DNA of 64,000 bases from Bosea beijingensis (GTDB lineage: Bacteria > Pseudomonadota > Alphaproteobacteria > Rhizobiales > Beijerinckiaceae): NCBI RefSeq assembly GCF_030758975.1, contig NZ_CP132359.1:2638782-2702781 (forward strand). Reading direction: 5' to 3'. Below are positions 16,625 through 28,143 of the stretch, in pieces. The notes beneath the pieces were generated by a model. The model saw only the letters and a list, made by a program, of their open reading frames with translations. It was not told the origin of the DNA and made no database searches. Numbering within the stretch: position 1 is the first letter of the stretch; each line of letters opens with the position of its first letter. A program made the position numbers and the translations under genes.

Positions 16625-16761
16625 TCTGAAGGTCTCCGGGCTTCGGAATCTCAGATCATCGCAGTTTCGCCTCGGCCGCAACGGCTTTCGCCGAGCGCTT
16701 GACCGCAGGCGCAGCGTGAGGCTTGGCTGGCGGCCGGTGGAGAACGGTCGAGGCAGGACGC

Positions 16762-17691
16762 GTGACGGATATCGGGCGGCTGGTCCGCGACATCACCGAG
16801 GAGATGCGGGGCGCCGAGGAGCGCGGCGAGGTCGCGAGCTATATCCCGCCGCTCGCCCGCATCGATCCCCGCCAGTTCGGGCTCTGCGTCGTGACGGCCG
16901 ATGGCGAGATACATGCCGCCGGCGACAGCGAGGAGCCCTTCTCGATCCAGAGCGTCTCGAAGGTCTTCGCCCTGACCCAGGCGCTCGGCAAGGTCGGCGA
17001 CACGCTCTGGCGCCGGGTCGGGCGCGAGCCTTCCGGCACGCCGTTCAACTCGATCGTCCAGCTCGAGCGCGAGCAGGGCGTGCCGCGCAATCCCTTCATC
17101 AATGCCGGCGCCCTCGTCGTCGCCGATATCAATCTCGCAGGTCACGAGCCGCGCGTCGCCATCGGCGAGTTGCTGCGCTTCATGCGCTATCTCGCCGATG
17201 ACGACACGATCATCATCGACGAGGCGGTGGCGCGGGCCGAACAGGCGACCGGTTTCCGCAACATCGCGCTGGCCAATTACATGAAGGCCTTCGGCAACAT
17301 CACCCATCCGCCGGAACTGACGCTCGGCGTCTATTTCCACCAATGCGCCATCGCCATGACCTGCCGCCAGCTCGCCATGGCCGGGCGCTTCCTGATGCAT
17401 GGCGGCTATTACGAGCCCCGCGGACCGCGCGTCGTCTCGGGGCAACGGGCGCGGCGCATCAACGCGCTGATGCTGACCTGCGGCCATTACGACGCCTCCG
17501 GCGATTTCGCCTTCCGCGTCGGCCTGCCCGGCAAATCCGGCGTCGGCGGCGGCATCCTCGCCATCGCGCCGGGCAAGGCCGCGATCGCGGTCTGGTCGCC
17601 CGGCCTCAACGCCAACGGCAATTCCCTGCTCGGCACGCTGGCGCTGGAGCGCCTGACCGAGGCGACGGGCTGGTCGGTCTTCGCGAGGTAG
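16762..17691 (+). CDS. glsA: Glutaminase A
   Basis: 309 residues from GTG 16762, the normal length for bacterial serine-dependent glutaminases. It hydrolyses L-glutamine to glutamate and ammonia. The catalytic SxxK is in IQSVSKVF, and downstream motifs include the NPFINAGA block, the Tyr-containing NYMKAFGNI stretch and GKSGVGGGI near the C-terminus. The TTG at 16723 would add 13 residues; GTG 16762 has AGGA just upstream and matches the family start (VTDIGRLV). No operon partner: the next gene converges 8 nt away. Confidence 0.93.
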   Translation: MTDIGRLVRDITEEMRGAEERGEVASYIPPLARIDPRQFGLCVVTADGEIHAAGDSEEPFSIQSVSKVFALTQALGKVGDTLWRRVGREPSGTPFNSIVQLEREQGVPRNPFINAGALVVADINLAGHEPRVAIGELLRFMRYLADDDTIIIDEAVARAEQATGFRNIALANYMKAFGNITHPPELTLGVYFHQCAIAMTCRQLAMAGRFLMHGGYYEPRGPRVVSGQRARRINALMLTCGHYDASGDFAFRVGLPGKSGVGGGILAIAPGKAAIAVWSPGLNANGNSLLGTLALERLTEATGWSVFAR

Positions 17692-17699
17692 CGCAGCGA

Positions 17700-19322
17700 C
17701 TAGCTGCGCAGGCCCGGTGCTTCCTGCCCGGTACGGGCGACGTACTCGGTATAGCCGCCGCCATAGGCGTGGACGCCGTCCGGCGTCAGCTCCAGCAGGC
17801 GGTTCGACAGCGCGGCGAGGAAATGCCGGTCGTGGCTGACGAAGAGCATCGTGCCCTCGTAGTTCGAGAGCGCGGTGATCAGCATTTCCTTGGTGGCGAT
17901 GTCGAGATGGTTGGTCGGCTCGTCCAGCACCAGGAAATTCGGCGGATCGTAGAGCATCATCGCCATGACGAGCCGCGCCTTCTCGCCGCCCGAGAGCACG
18001 CGGCAGCGCTTCTCGACATCGTCGCCGGAGAAGCCGAAGCAGCCTGCCAGTGACCGGAGCGAGCCCTGCCCGGCCTGCGGAAAGCGGTCCTCCAGTGCCT
18101 CGAACACGGTGCGCTCGCCGTCGAGCACCTCCATGGCGTGCTGGGCGAAATAGCCCAGCTTGACGCTGGCGCCGATATTCACCGTCCCGGTGTCCGGCTC
18201 CGTCGTGCCGGTGACGAGCTTCAGCAGCGTCGACTTGCCGGCGCCGTTGACGCCGAGCACGCACCAGCGCTCCTTGCGCTGGATCTGGAAGTTCAGCCCG
18301 TCATAGATGCTGCGGCTGCCATAGGCCTTGTTGACGTTCTTGATGCTGACGACGTCGTCACCCGAGCGCGGCGCCGGCTGGAACTCGAAGGCGACGGTCT
18401 GGCGCCGCCGCGGCGGCTCGACGCGGTCGATCTTCTCCAGCTTCTTGACCCGGCTCTGCACCTGCGCGGCATGGGAGGCGCGCGCCTTGAAGCGTTCGAT
18501 GAAGGCGATCTCCTTGGCCAGCATCGCCTGCTGGCGCTCGAACTGCGCCTGCATCTGCTTCTCGGCCAATGCGCGCTGCTGCTGGTAGAACTCGTAATCG
18601 CCGGAATAGCTGGTCAGCGCGCCGCCATCGATCTCGATGATCTTGCCGACGATGCGGTTCATGAACTCGCGGTCATGCGAGGTCATCAGCACGGCGCCGT
18701 CATAGTTCTTGAGGAAGGATTCCAGCCAGATCAGGCTTTCGAGATCGAGATGGTTCGACGGTTCGTCGAGCAGCATCGCATCGGGACGCATCAAGAGGAT
18801 GCGGGCGAGCGCGACGCGCATCTTCCAGCCGCCGGAGAGGCCGCCGACATCGCCCTCCATCATCTCCTCGCTGAAGCCGAGGCCCGCAAGCACCTCGCGC
18901 GCGCGCCCGTCGAGCGCATAGCCGTCGAGCTCCTCGAAGCGCCCCTGCACCTCGCCATAGCGGGCGATGATCTCTTCCATCTCGTCGGCCCGGTCGGGAT
19001 CGACCATGGCGGCTTCGAGCTCGGCGAGCTCGGCCGCGACCGTGCTGACCGGGCCTGCGCCATCCATCACCTCGGCGACGGCACTGCGCCCGGCCATCTC
19101 GCCGACATCCTGGCTGAAATAGCCGATGGTGATGCCGCGATCGGTCGAGACCACGCCTTCGTCGGGCGCCTCCTCGCCGGTGATCATCCGGAACAGCGTG
19201 GTCTTGCCGGCGCCGTTCGGCCCGACGAGGCCGACCTTCTCGCCCTTCAGAAGCCCTGCCGAGGCCTCGATGAAGACGATCTGCTTTCCGTTCTGCTTGC
19301 TGATGTTCTCGAGGCGGATCAT
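17700..19322 (-). CDS. ABC-F family ATPase
   Basis: 540 residues with two ABC domains and no membrane part. Walker A motifs are GPNGAGKTT and GVNGAGKST; signature motifs are LSGGWKMR and LSGGEKAR; each domain has a Walker B with D-E (LLDEPSNHLD and VLDEPTNHLD). The interdomain linker (about 230-300) is rich in Gln, Arg and Lys. ABC-F proteins act on the ribosome, in translation-factor or ribosome-rescue roles. Which subgroup this is (Uup, EttA or YbiT-like) I cannot settle. Start ATG 19322 gives MIRLENISK; 36 nt earlier is another possible start. Confidence 0.92.
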   Translation of the reverse strand: MIRLENISKQNGKQIVFIEASAGLLKGEKVGLVGPNGAGKTTLFRMITGEEAPDEGVVSTDRGITIGYFSQDVGEMAGRSAVAEVMDGAGPVSTVAAELAELEAAMVDPDRADEMEEIIARYGEVQGRFEELDGYALDGRAREVLAGLGFSEEMMEGDVGGLSGGWKMRVALARILLMRPDAMLLDEPSNHLDLESLIWLESFLKNYDGAVLMTSHDREFMNRIVGKIIEIDGGALTSYSGDYEFYQQQRALAEKQMQAQFERQQAMLAKEIAFIERFKARASHAAQVQSRVKKLEKIDRVEPPRRRQTVAFEFQPAPRSGDDVVSIKNVNKAYGSRSIYDGLNFQIQRKERWCVLGVNGAGKSTLLKLVTGTTEPDTGTVNIGASVKLGYFAQHAMEVLDGERTVFEALEDRFPQAGQGSLRSLAGCFGFSGDDVEKRCRVLSGGEKARLVMAMMLYDPPNFLVLDEPTNHLDIATKEMLITALSNYEGTMLFVSHDRHFLAALSNRLLELTPDGVHAYGGGYTEYVARTGQEAPGLRS

Positions 19323-19389
19323 GGAAATGGGGAACCTTGGCAGGGGAACGCCCATCACCGGCGCGGGTCGGCGATGGGAAGAACCGCGA

Positions 19390-19485
19390 CGTCATCCCGG
19401 GCTTGCCCCGGGATCCATCGAAGGGCGCTGGCGCTCTACAATGGATCCCGGATCGGCGCCGCTTCGCGGCTTGTCCGGGATGACG
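19390..19485. repeat. Dispersed palindromic repeat, family A, copy 1
   Basis: The outer arms CGTCATCCCGGG and CCGGGATGACG are inverted, and an inner pair GGGATCCAT / ATGGATCCC is also inverted, so the element can fold into a branched hairpin. About 96 bp. The same orientation is found at 40706-40800 and the reverse at 26751-26846. It lies between the ABC-F gene and ybaK. Confidence 0.85.
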
Positions 19486-19556
19486 GAAGGGTGGATGAAT
19501 TGATCGGAGAGGGCTCTACGCGATGCCGGCGGCCAGGGGAAGGCCGTGAGCCGCTA

Positions 19557-20030
19557 TCAGGCCGAAATGACGGCGCTGCGGGCATTGGCCGCGCTCAGGA
19601 GATCGGCCGGCGCGAGCGCGATCTGCAGGCCGCGCTGGCCGCCATTGACATAGACCAGCGCCTCGGAGGAGGCCGGCTCGTCGACGATCGTCGGCAGTTT
19701 GCGCTTCTGCCCGAAGGGGCTGACGCCGCCGACCTTGTAGCCGGTCAGGCGCTCGGCATCCGGCACCGGCATCATTGCCGCAGCCTTGCCGCCGAAAGCC
19801 GCCGCGACCTTCTTCATGCTGGCCTCGCGGTCGGAGGCGAGCACGATGCAGACCGGCTTGCCGTCGACCTGCGCGATCAAGGTCTTGAGCACGCGCTGGG
19901 GCGGCTCGCCCAGCGCCTCCGCTGCCTGCAACCCGACGCGCTCGGCAGTCGGATCGTAGCTGTAGCTATGCAGCTCGAAACGGATTCCGAGCTGCTTCAG
20001 CGCCAGCGTGGCGGGGGTCGTCTGGGCCAT
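19557..20030 (-). CDS. ybaK: YbaK/EbsC Cys-tRNA(Pro) deacylase
   Basis: 157 residues. The family hydrolyses Cys mischarged on tRNA-Pro, a translation quality-control step. The conserved Lys in RVLKTLIAQ, the GKPVCIVL strand, the AAFGGKAA segment and the TGYKVGGVSPFGQK loop are all typical. The protein is complete at the normal family length. It is 19 nt downstream of the gyrB stop... on the same strand, so it may be read through from gyrB. Confidence 0.93.
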   Translation of the reverse strand: MAQTTPATLALKQLGIRFELHSYSYDPTAERVGLQAAEALGEPPQRVLKTLIAQVDGKPVCIVLASDREASMKKVAAAFGGKAAAMMPVPDAERLTGYKVGGVSPFGQKRKLPTIVDEPASSEALVYVNGGQRGLQIALAPADLLSAANARSAVISA

Positions 20031-20049
20031 CGTCCCTGCGTCGCGACGA

Positions 20050-22569
<2,520 letters not shown>

Positions 22570-22576
22570 TCACGCG

Positions 22577-22598
22577 CCTACGCGTGCGTGCGCGTAGG
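22577..22598. repeat. Short palindrome between recQ and gyrB
   Basis: CCTACGCG and CGCGTAGG are perfect inverted arms of 8 bp around TGCGTG. There is no T-run after it on the minus strand, so it is not a standard terminator for recQ; it lies about 90 bp upstream of gyrB and could be a regulatory hairpin or protein site. Confidence 0.5.
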
Positions 22599-22630
22599 GA
22601 GGTGGATTTTGCGGCCGCTCGCGGCGGTCG

Positions 22631-24469
22631 TCAGCCCCGGAATTCCGAGATCGCCTCGACGAAGGCCTCGCCGTACTGTGCGAGCTTGCGCTCGCCGACG
22701 CCTTCGATCGCGCGCATCTCGTCAAGCCCTAGCGGCCGCTCACGGGCCATCGCGATCAGGGTGCGGTCGGTGAAGATGATATAGGCCGCGACGCCCTCCT
22801 CGCGGGCGATCTGGAGCCTGAGCTTGCGCAGGTGCTCGAACAGGCCGGCCGTGCCCTCGTCGAGCCCGTCGGCCCGCGCCGCGTCGCGCTCGGAGCGGCG
22901 GGAGCGCCTCTCCGCGAAGGGGTCGGCCCGGAGCGCGATGCTCTCGCGGCCGAACAGGATGTCTTCGCCCTTCGGCGTCAGGCAGAAGCCGCCATGCTCG
23001 ACGCTGGCTTCGGCGAGCGCACCCGCGGCGAAGAGCTTGCGCGTCAGCCCCATCCAGGCGGCCTTGGGCTTGTCGGCCCCGACGCCGAAGGTCTTCAGGC
23101 CATCATGGTTCTGGCGGCGGACGACCTCGGTCGTCGTCCCCGTCAGGATATCGGCGAGATGGCCGGCGCCGAAGCGCTCGCCCGAGCGGATCACGGCGGA
23201 AAGCAGTTTTCGCGCATCGAGCGTCGCGTCCTGCAGGGCCGGCGCCTCCGCGCTGCAGAGATCGCAGCGGAACGGCGCGTTGCCATGACGGCAGGGCGGC
23301 GTCTCCTCGCCGAAATAGGCGAGCAGCGCACTGCGCCGGCAGAGCGCGTTCTCGCAGAGATCGATCATCGCGTTGAGGCGCTTGTGCTCGATGCGCCGGC
23401 GCTCGTCGTCGATCTGTTTCTCGTCGATCTGGCGGCGCCGGAGCGACATGTCGTCGACGCCGTAGAGCGTCAGCGTATCCGCCGGCAGCCCGTCGCGCCC
23501 GGCGCGGCCGATCTCCTGATAGTAGCCCTCGATGGAGCCGGGCATGTCGGCATGGACGACGAAGCGCACATCCGGCTTGTTGATGCCCATGCCGAAGGCG
23601 ATGGTGGCGCAGACGACGACGCCGTCCTCCTGCAGGAAGATGTCCTGGTTGCGGTTGCGCGTCTCCTGTTCGAGCCCGGCATGGTAGGGCAGGGCGTTCC
23701 AGCCCTTTTCGCTTAAGGCGCCGGCGAGGCGCTCGGTCTTGCTGCGCGAGGAGCAGTAGACGATGCCGGAGCCGTTGCGGTGCCGGCGCAGGAAATCGTC
23801 GATCTGCCGGCGCGGCTGCTCCTTCGGCGCGAAGGCGAGCTTCAGGTTCGGCCGGTCGAAGGAATGCACCACCATCCGCGGCGGCTGCGGGAAGAGCTGC
23901 TGGGCGATATCGGCCTGGGTCTGCCGGTCGGCGGTAGCGGTCAGCGCGGTGACAGGCACGCCGCCCAAAGCTTCTCGCGTCTTGGCGAGCAGGCGGTATT
24001 CCGGGCGGAAGTCGTGGCCCCATTGCGAGACGCAATGCGCTTCGTCGATCGCGAGCCGGGTCACGCCGAGGCGCTTCAGCCGGCCGACCAGCCCCTCGCC
24101 GGCCAAGCGCTCGGGCGAGACGAAAAGCAGCCTGAGATCGCCGGAATTCAACCGGTCCCAGGCCTGCGCCGCCTCGTCCTCGGTATTCATCGAGTTCAGC
24201 GAGGCGGCCGAAACGCCTGCCCGAACGAGCTGCCCGACCTGATCACGCATCAGCGCGATCAGTGGCGAGACGACCAGCGTGAGCCCGCCCGCGACCAGCG
24301 CGGGGAGCTGATAGCACATCGACTTGCCGGAGCCGGTCGGCATCACCGCGAAGACGTCCTCGCCATTGAGCGCGGCTGCGATCACTTCCCACTGGCCGGG
24401 GCGGAAATCGTCATAGCCCCAGACCGATTTGAGGATCGCGCGGGCGTCTGATTCGCGGGATGGCGACAT
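22631..24469 (-). CDS. recQ: ATP-dependent DNA helicase RecQ
   Basis: 612 residues. RecQ is a 3'-5' helicase in recombination and repair. Helicase motifs: motif I with Walker A TGSGKS, motif II DEAH with AIDEAHCVSQWGHDFRPEY, motif VI QEIGRAGRDG. A zinc-binding region with Cys (ENALCRR, PPCRHG, RCDLC) precedes the winged-helix RQC part, and an HRDC domain (about 530-612) closes the protein. ATG 24469 gives MSPSRESDAR; the upstream ATG at 24568 would add a basic, unconserved stretch. Confidence 0.96.
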   Translation of the reverse strand: MSPSRESDARAILKSVWGYDDFRPGQWEVIAAALNGEDVFAVMPTGSGKSMCYQLPALVAGGLTLVVSPLIALMRDQVGQLVRAGVSAASLNSMNTEDEAAQAWDRLNSGDLRLLFVSPERLAGEGLVGRLKRLGVTRLAIDEAHCVSQWGHDFRPEYRLLAKTREALGGVPVTALTATADRQTQADIAQQLFPQPPRMVVHSFDRPNLKLAFAPKEQPRRQIDDFLRRHRNGSGIVYCSSRSKTERLAGALSEKGWNALPYHAGLEQETRNRNQDIFLQEDGVVVCATIAFGMGINKPDVRFVVHADMPGSIEGYYQEIGRAGRDGLPADTLTLYGVDDMSLRRRQIDEKQIDDERRRIEHKRLNAMIDLCENALCRRSALLAYFGEETPPCRHGNAPFRCDLCSAEAPALQDATLDARKLLSAVIRSGERFGAGHLADILTGTTTEVVRRQNHDGLKTFGVGADKPKAAWMGLTRKLFAAGALAEASVEHGGFCLTPKGEDILFGRESIALRADPFAERRSRRSERDAARADGLDEGTAGLFEHLRKLRLQIAREEGVAAYIIFTDRTLIAMARERPLGLDEMRAIEGVGERKLAQYGEAFVEAISEFRG

Positions 24470-24530
24470 GAGGAAGGGATGTGCCGCAGGCGGGCGCGCT
24501 TGGCCAGCTTTTCGAGCCGAAAGCCTGTGC

Positions 24531-24884
24531 CTAGACCCATATGGCGAGCAGATGGACCACGGCGGCAACCGCGAAAACCGCCGCGATCAGCTTGGACGGC
24601 CAGGGCTTGAGGTCGAACCAGATGAATTGCAGCGCAAGCCGCAGGCCCCAGAACGCGGCCCCCACGAGCGGCGGAACGGGATGCACGTTGCCCTGTCCGG
24701 CCAGCCAGATCAGGGCCGCGCCGTAGGACAGGAAGACGAAGATCAGCATCGCGTTGAGCGTCTGCGTGATCGCCGTGTTCAGGCTGCCGGAAGGCGCAAG
24801 CCGCTCCGGCCAGCCGAATAGCCGGTGGAACGCGGCATGGAACAGCGCGAAGCCGAGATCGATGAGCCCCGCCGCCAGAGCCAA
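24531..24884 (-). CDS. Small multi-pass membrane protein
   Basis: 117 residues, nearly all hydrophobic, with four predicted helices (about 3-20, 43-63, 73-88 and 98-115). The family is not recognised. Its start lies 6 nt after the LysE-family stop codon on the same strand, so it is probably co-transcribed with the exporter and may act with it, though that is only a guess. Confidence 0.7.
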   Translation of the reverse strand: MALAAGLIDLGFALFHAAFHRLFGWPERLAPSGSLNTAITQTLNAMLIFVFLSYGAALIWLAGQGNVHPVPPLVGAAFWGLRLALQFIWFDLKPWPSKLIAAVFAVAAVVHLLAIWV

Positions 24885-24890
24885 GGCCGG

Positions 24891-25505
24891 TCAGCTCCGC
24901 GTCGCGATTGCGGCAGCCGCGCCCGCCATCACGCCGCCGGTCGTGCGGTTGATCCAGCGCATCGCGCGCGGGCTCGCGACGAGCCGCCGCGCCCGGTCGG
25001 CGGCATAGGCATAGGCCATCAGCGTGCCCGTGATGATCGGTGCGATCAGCGCCGCGACCTCGACGAAGGCCAGCGTGCTCATCGCGTTGAGATCGATGAC
25101 CAGCGGCAGGATCGACAGGAAGAACACCATCACCTTGGGATTGCCGAGCGTCAGCGCGATGCCGCCGAGGAACAGGCGCAGGCCCTCGCCGCGCGCGGCG
25201 GGAGACGGCTTCGGCACCTCGGCCGGAGCCGTCCAGGCCTTGTAGGCGAGGAAAACGAGATAGGCGCAGCCGGCATATTTGATGGCGACGAAGACGCCGT
25301 GGAAGCTCTGCATGAGAACGCTGAGGCCCAGCGCGGTCAGCGTGAACCAGACGAGATCGCCCGCGACGATGCCGGCGAGGAAGGGCAAGGAGCGCCGGAA
25401 GCCCGAGGACAGCGAGCGCGCAACCAGTGCCGCGATGGCGGGGCCGGGCGAGGCGACGGCGAGGAAATACACGCCGGCGAACAGGGCAAGGCTGGAGATG
25501 TCCAT
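24891..25505 (-). CDS. LysE family translocator
   Basis: 204 residues. This family exports amino acids such as Lys, Thr or homoserine lactone derivatives through the inner membrane. About six hydrophobic segments are visible, the first beginning at residue 6. The family block SPGPAIAAL near the N-terminus and GNPKVMVFFLSILP in the middle support the assignment. ATG 25505 has GGAGG at a good distance; the longer reading frame from 25583 adds a non-hydrophobic start. The cargo is unknown. Confidence 0.88.
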   Translation of the reverse strand: MDISSLALFAGVYFLAVASPGPAIAALVARSLSSGFRRSLPFLAGIVAGDLVWFTLTALGLSVLMQSFHGVFVAIKYAGCAYLVFLAYKAWTAPAEVPKPSPAARGEGLRLFLGGIALTLGNPKVMVFFLSILPLVIDLNAMSTLAFVEVAALIAPIITGTLMAYAYAADRARRLVASPRAMRWINRTTGGVMAGAAAAIATRS

Positions 25506-25579
25506 GGAAAGCCTCCGAAACTGCCGGAGATTAGCAGGAACGCCGGCAGGCGTCCCATCGCAAGCCGTGGCCTGACCGA

Positions 25580-26707
25580 TCAATCGAGCGGATCGATCCG
25601 CCCCGGCGTGACCGAAAAGCGCTGCGCGCCGGCCGGCAGGTCGCCGAACAGCGCGGCGTCGGCCCCGGTCATCCAGACCTGGCAGCCGAGCCCGGTCAGC
25701 CCCTCATAGAGCGCGCCGCGCCGGCGCGGATCGAGATGAGCGGCGATCTCGTCGAGCAGGACGAGCGGCGCGATCCCGCTCATCGCCGCGACCAGCCTGG
25801 CATGGGCGAGCACGACCCCGATCAAGAGCGCCTTCTGCTCGCCGGTCGAGCCCTGACCTGCAGGTATGTCCTTCGGCCCGTGCCGGACTTCGAGATCGGA
25901 GGCCTGTGGCCCGGTCAGCGTGCGCCCGGCGGCCCGGTCGCGATGGCGGCTCTGGCGCAGCAGGTCGCGATAGGCATCCTCGGCATCGACTGCCGGCAGG
26001 CGGGCGACCAGCGCGTCGATCTCGCCGGAGAGCGCGATATCGGCGAAGGGGAAAGGCGAGGCCTCGTCGCGCGTCTCGGCGATGATGGCGGAGAGCCGTG
26101 CCACGGTCTCGGCGCGCGCGGCGGCGACCGCGACGCCGAGCTCGGCGACCTCGCGCTCAACCGCGTCGAGCCATTGTCCCTGATTGGGGCTTTCTTCCAG
26201 GATGCGATTGCGTGAGCGCAAAGCCCGCTCCAGCGCGTTGGAGCGGGTGGCGTGGCTTGGATCGATCGCCAGCACCAATCGGTCGAGGAAGCGGCGCCGG
26301 TCGCCGGCCGCCCCCCGGAACAGCCCATCGAGATCGGGCGTCAGCCAGACCACGCGCAGATAATCGCTGAAGGCGAGTGCCGAGCCGACATTGGCGCTGT
26401 CGATCCGGGCAAGCCTTGGCCGGCGTCCTTCCGCATCGAGCGGCCCTAGCCCGATGCCGAGCCGGCCCGCCTCATCGGCAAGCGTGATCGAGGCGGCGAA
26501 GGACCCGTCGCCGCCCTGCCGCGCCATTGCCGTGATCTCGGCGCGGCGCAAGCCCCGCCCCGGCGTGAACAGCGAGAGCGCTTCGAGGATATTGGTCTTG
26601 CCGGCTCCGTTCTCGCCTGCGAGCGCAACGATTTGGCCCTCGACCGGGAGATCGAGGGCCTCGTAGGAACGGAAATCCTGCAGGATCAGGCGCGCGACGG
26701 CGGCCAT
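25580..26707 (-). CDS. recF: DNA replication and repair protein RecF
   Basis: 375 residues. RecF helps load RecA at gaps. Walker A is GENGAGKTN at about residue 30; the signature region and the Walker B segment (LVLLDEIAAHLD) are near the C-terminus, as in SMC-like ATPases. Gene order dnaA-dnaN-recF-gyrB is conserved in many bacteria; here lysE, a membrane protein and recQ lie between recF and gyrB. ATG 26707 directly follows a family A repeat. Confidence 0.95.
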   Translation of the reverse strand: MAAVARLILQDFRSYEALDLPVEGQIVALAGENGAGKTNILEALSLFTPGRGLRRAEITAMARQGGDGSFAASITLADEAGRLGIGLGPLDAEGRRPRLARIDSANVGSALAFSDYLRVVWLTPDLDGLFRGAAGDRRRFLDRLVLAIDPSHATRSNALERALRSRNRILEESPNQGQWLDAVEREVAELGVAVAAARAETVARLSAIIAETRDEASPFPFADIALSGEIDALVARLPAVDAEDAYRDLLRQSRHRDRAAGRTLTGPQASDLEVRHGPKDIPAGQGSTGEQKALLIGVVLAHARLVAAMSGIAPLVLLDEIAAHLDPRRRGALYEGLTGLGCQVWMTGADAALFGDLPAGAQRFSVTPGRIDPLD

Positions 26708-26750
26708 GGAGCAGCCTGTTAGAACTTGCTGATTTCGGACGGAACCGCGC

Positions 26751-26846
26751 CGTCATCCCGGACAAGCTGCGAAGCAGCGCTGCTCCGGGATCCATCATGG
26801 AGCTCCGGAGCCCTTCGATGGATCCCGGGGCAAGCCCGGGATGACG
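26751..26846. repeat. Dispersed palindromic repeat, family A, copy 2 (reverse)
   Basis: The same 95-96 bp element as at 19390 and 40706 but inverted. Outer arms CGTCATCCCG and CGGGATGACG; inner inverted GGGATCCAT and ATGGATCCC. It lies between dnaN and recF, inside what is normally a replication operon. Confidence 0.85.
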
Positions 26847-26875
26847 GCATGGTTCCGAGAAAACTCAGCATGCCC

Positions 26876-27991
26876 TCAGACGCGCATCGGCATCAGCACA
26901 TAGAGCGCGGAAGCCCCTTCGCGATCCTGGATCACGGTCGGCGATCCCGGATCGGCCAACTTCAGCAGAGCGGTATCGCCGTCGAGCTGAGCGGCGATAT
27001 CCATCAGGTAGCGGGCGTTGAAGCCGATATCGAGCGGGCTCGCCTCGTAATCGACCTCGATCTCCTCGGTCGCCGAGCCCGAATCCGGGTTGGTGACGGA
27101 GAGCGTCATGCGCCCTTCGGCCATCGAGAGCTTCACGGCGCGACCGCGCTCGGACGAGATCGTCGAGACGCGGTCGACCGACGCGGCGAAATCGCCCTTG
27201 TCGACGGTGAGCCGCTTGTCGTTCCCGCTCGGGATGACGCGCTGATAGTCAGGGAAGGTGCCGTCGATCAGCTTCGAGGTCAGTACGACGCTGGCCGTGG
27301 CGACGCGGATCTTCGAACCGGAGAGCTCGACCGCAACCTCGCTCTCGCCGTCTTCCAGCAGCTTCTGGATTTCGGAGACGGCCTTGCGCGGCACGATCAC
27401 ACCGGGCATGCCGACCGAGCCCTGCGGAGCGGCGGTATCGACGCGGGCGAGCCGGTGGCCATCGGTCGCGACCGCGCGCAGCACCGGGCGGCCATCGACA
27501 TCGATGGTGTGGAGATAAATGCCGTTGAGATAGTAGCGCGTCTCCTCGGTCGAGATCGCGAACTGGGTCTTGTCGATCAGGCGCTTGAGCTCGCCGGCCG
27601 GCAGCACGAAGCGATGGGCCATGTCGCCGGCGGTGATATCGGGGAAATCGCTTTCCGGCAGGGTCTGGAGCTGGAAGCGCGAGCGGCCGGAACGCAGCAC
27701 GAGGCCGCTATCCCCGGTCGTCTCCAGCGAGACCTGAGCGCCGTCGGGCAGCTTGCGGACGATGTCGTAGAGGGTGTGGGCCGGAACGGTCGTGGCGCCG
27801 GGCTCGGGCGCATCCGCCGCGATCGTCTCCACCACCTCGATATCGAGATCGGTCGCCTTCAGCCTGAGCCCGTTCTCTGAGGCCGAGAGCAGCAGGTTCG
27901 ACAGGATCGGAATCGTATTGCGGCGCTCCACCACGCGATGGACGTGGCCCAGCGACTTGAGCAGCGTGGAACGTTCGACCGTGACCTTCAT
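26876..27991 (-). CDS. dnaN: DNA polymerase III beta subunit (sliding clamp)
   Basis: 371 residues. The clamp forms a dimeric ring that holds polymerase III and repair proteins on DNA. Three repeated domains of about 120 residues are seen, with the start MKVTVERSTLLKSLGHVHRV and the ending block LYVLMPMRV typical of alphaproteobacterial DnaN. The DnaN-DnaA gap is about 150 nt. It lies in the same direction as dnaA and recF. Confidence 0.97.
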   Translation of the reverse strand: MKVTVERSTLLKSLGHVHRVVERRNTIPILSNLLLSASENGLRLKATDLDIEVVETIAADAPEPGATTVPAHTLYDIVRKLPDGAQVSLETTGDSGLVLRSGRSRFQLQTLPESDFPDITAGDMAHRFVLPAGELKRLIDKTQFAISTEETRYYLNGIYLHTIDVDGRPVLRAVATDGHRLARVDTAAPQGSVGMPGVIVPRKAVSEIQKLLEDGESEVAVELSGSKIRVATASVVLTSKLIDGTFPDYQRVIPSGNDKRLTVDKGDFAASVDRVSTISSERGRAVKLSMAEGRMTLSVTNPDSGSATEEIEVDYEASPLDIGFNARYLMDIAAQLDGDTALLKLADPGSPTVIQDREGASALYVLMPMRV

Positions 27992-28143
27992 GATTGTCTA
28001 GTCTTCTGGCGCTGGCCGCCCGCGCATCGCTGCGCGAGCCGAATGAGTGGCCGGCGACATTGCCGGACACCGGGCGGGGGCGCAAGGCCTGCCCCCTCCG
28101 GCAACCACAACCATTTGACAGCGGTGGTGAAACCCCGAAGGGC

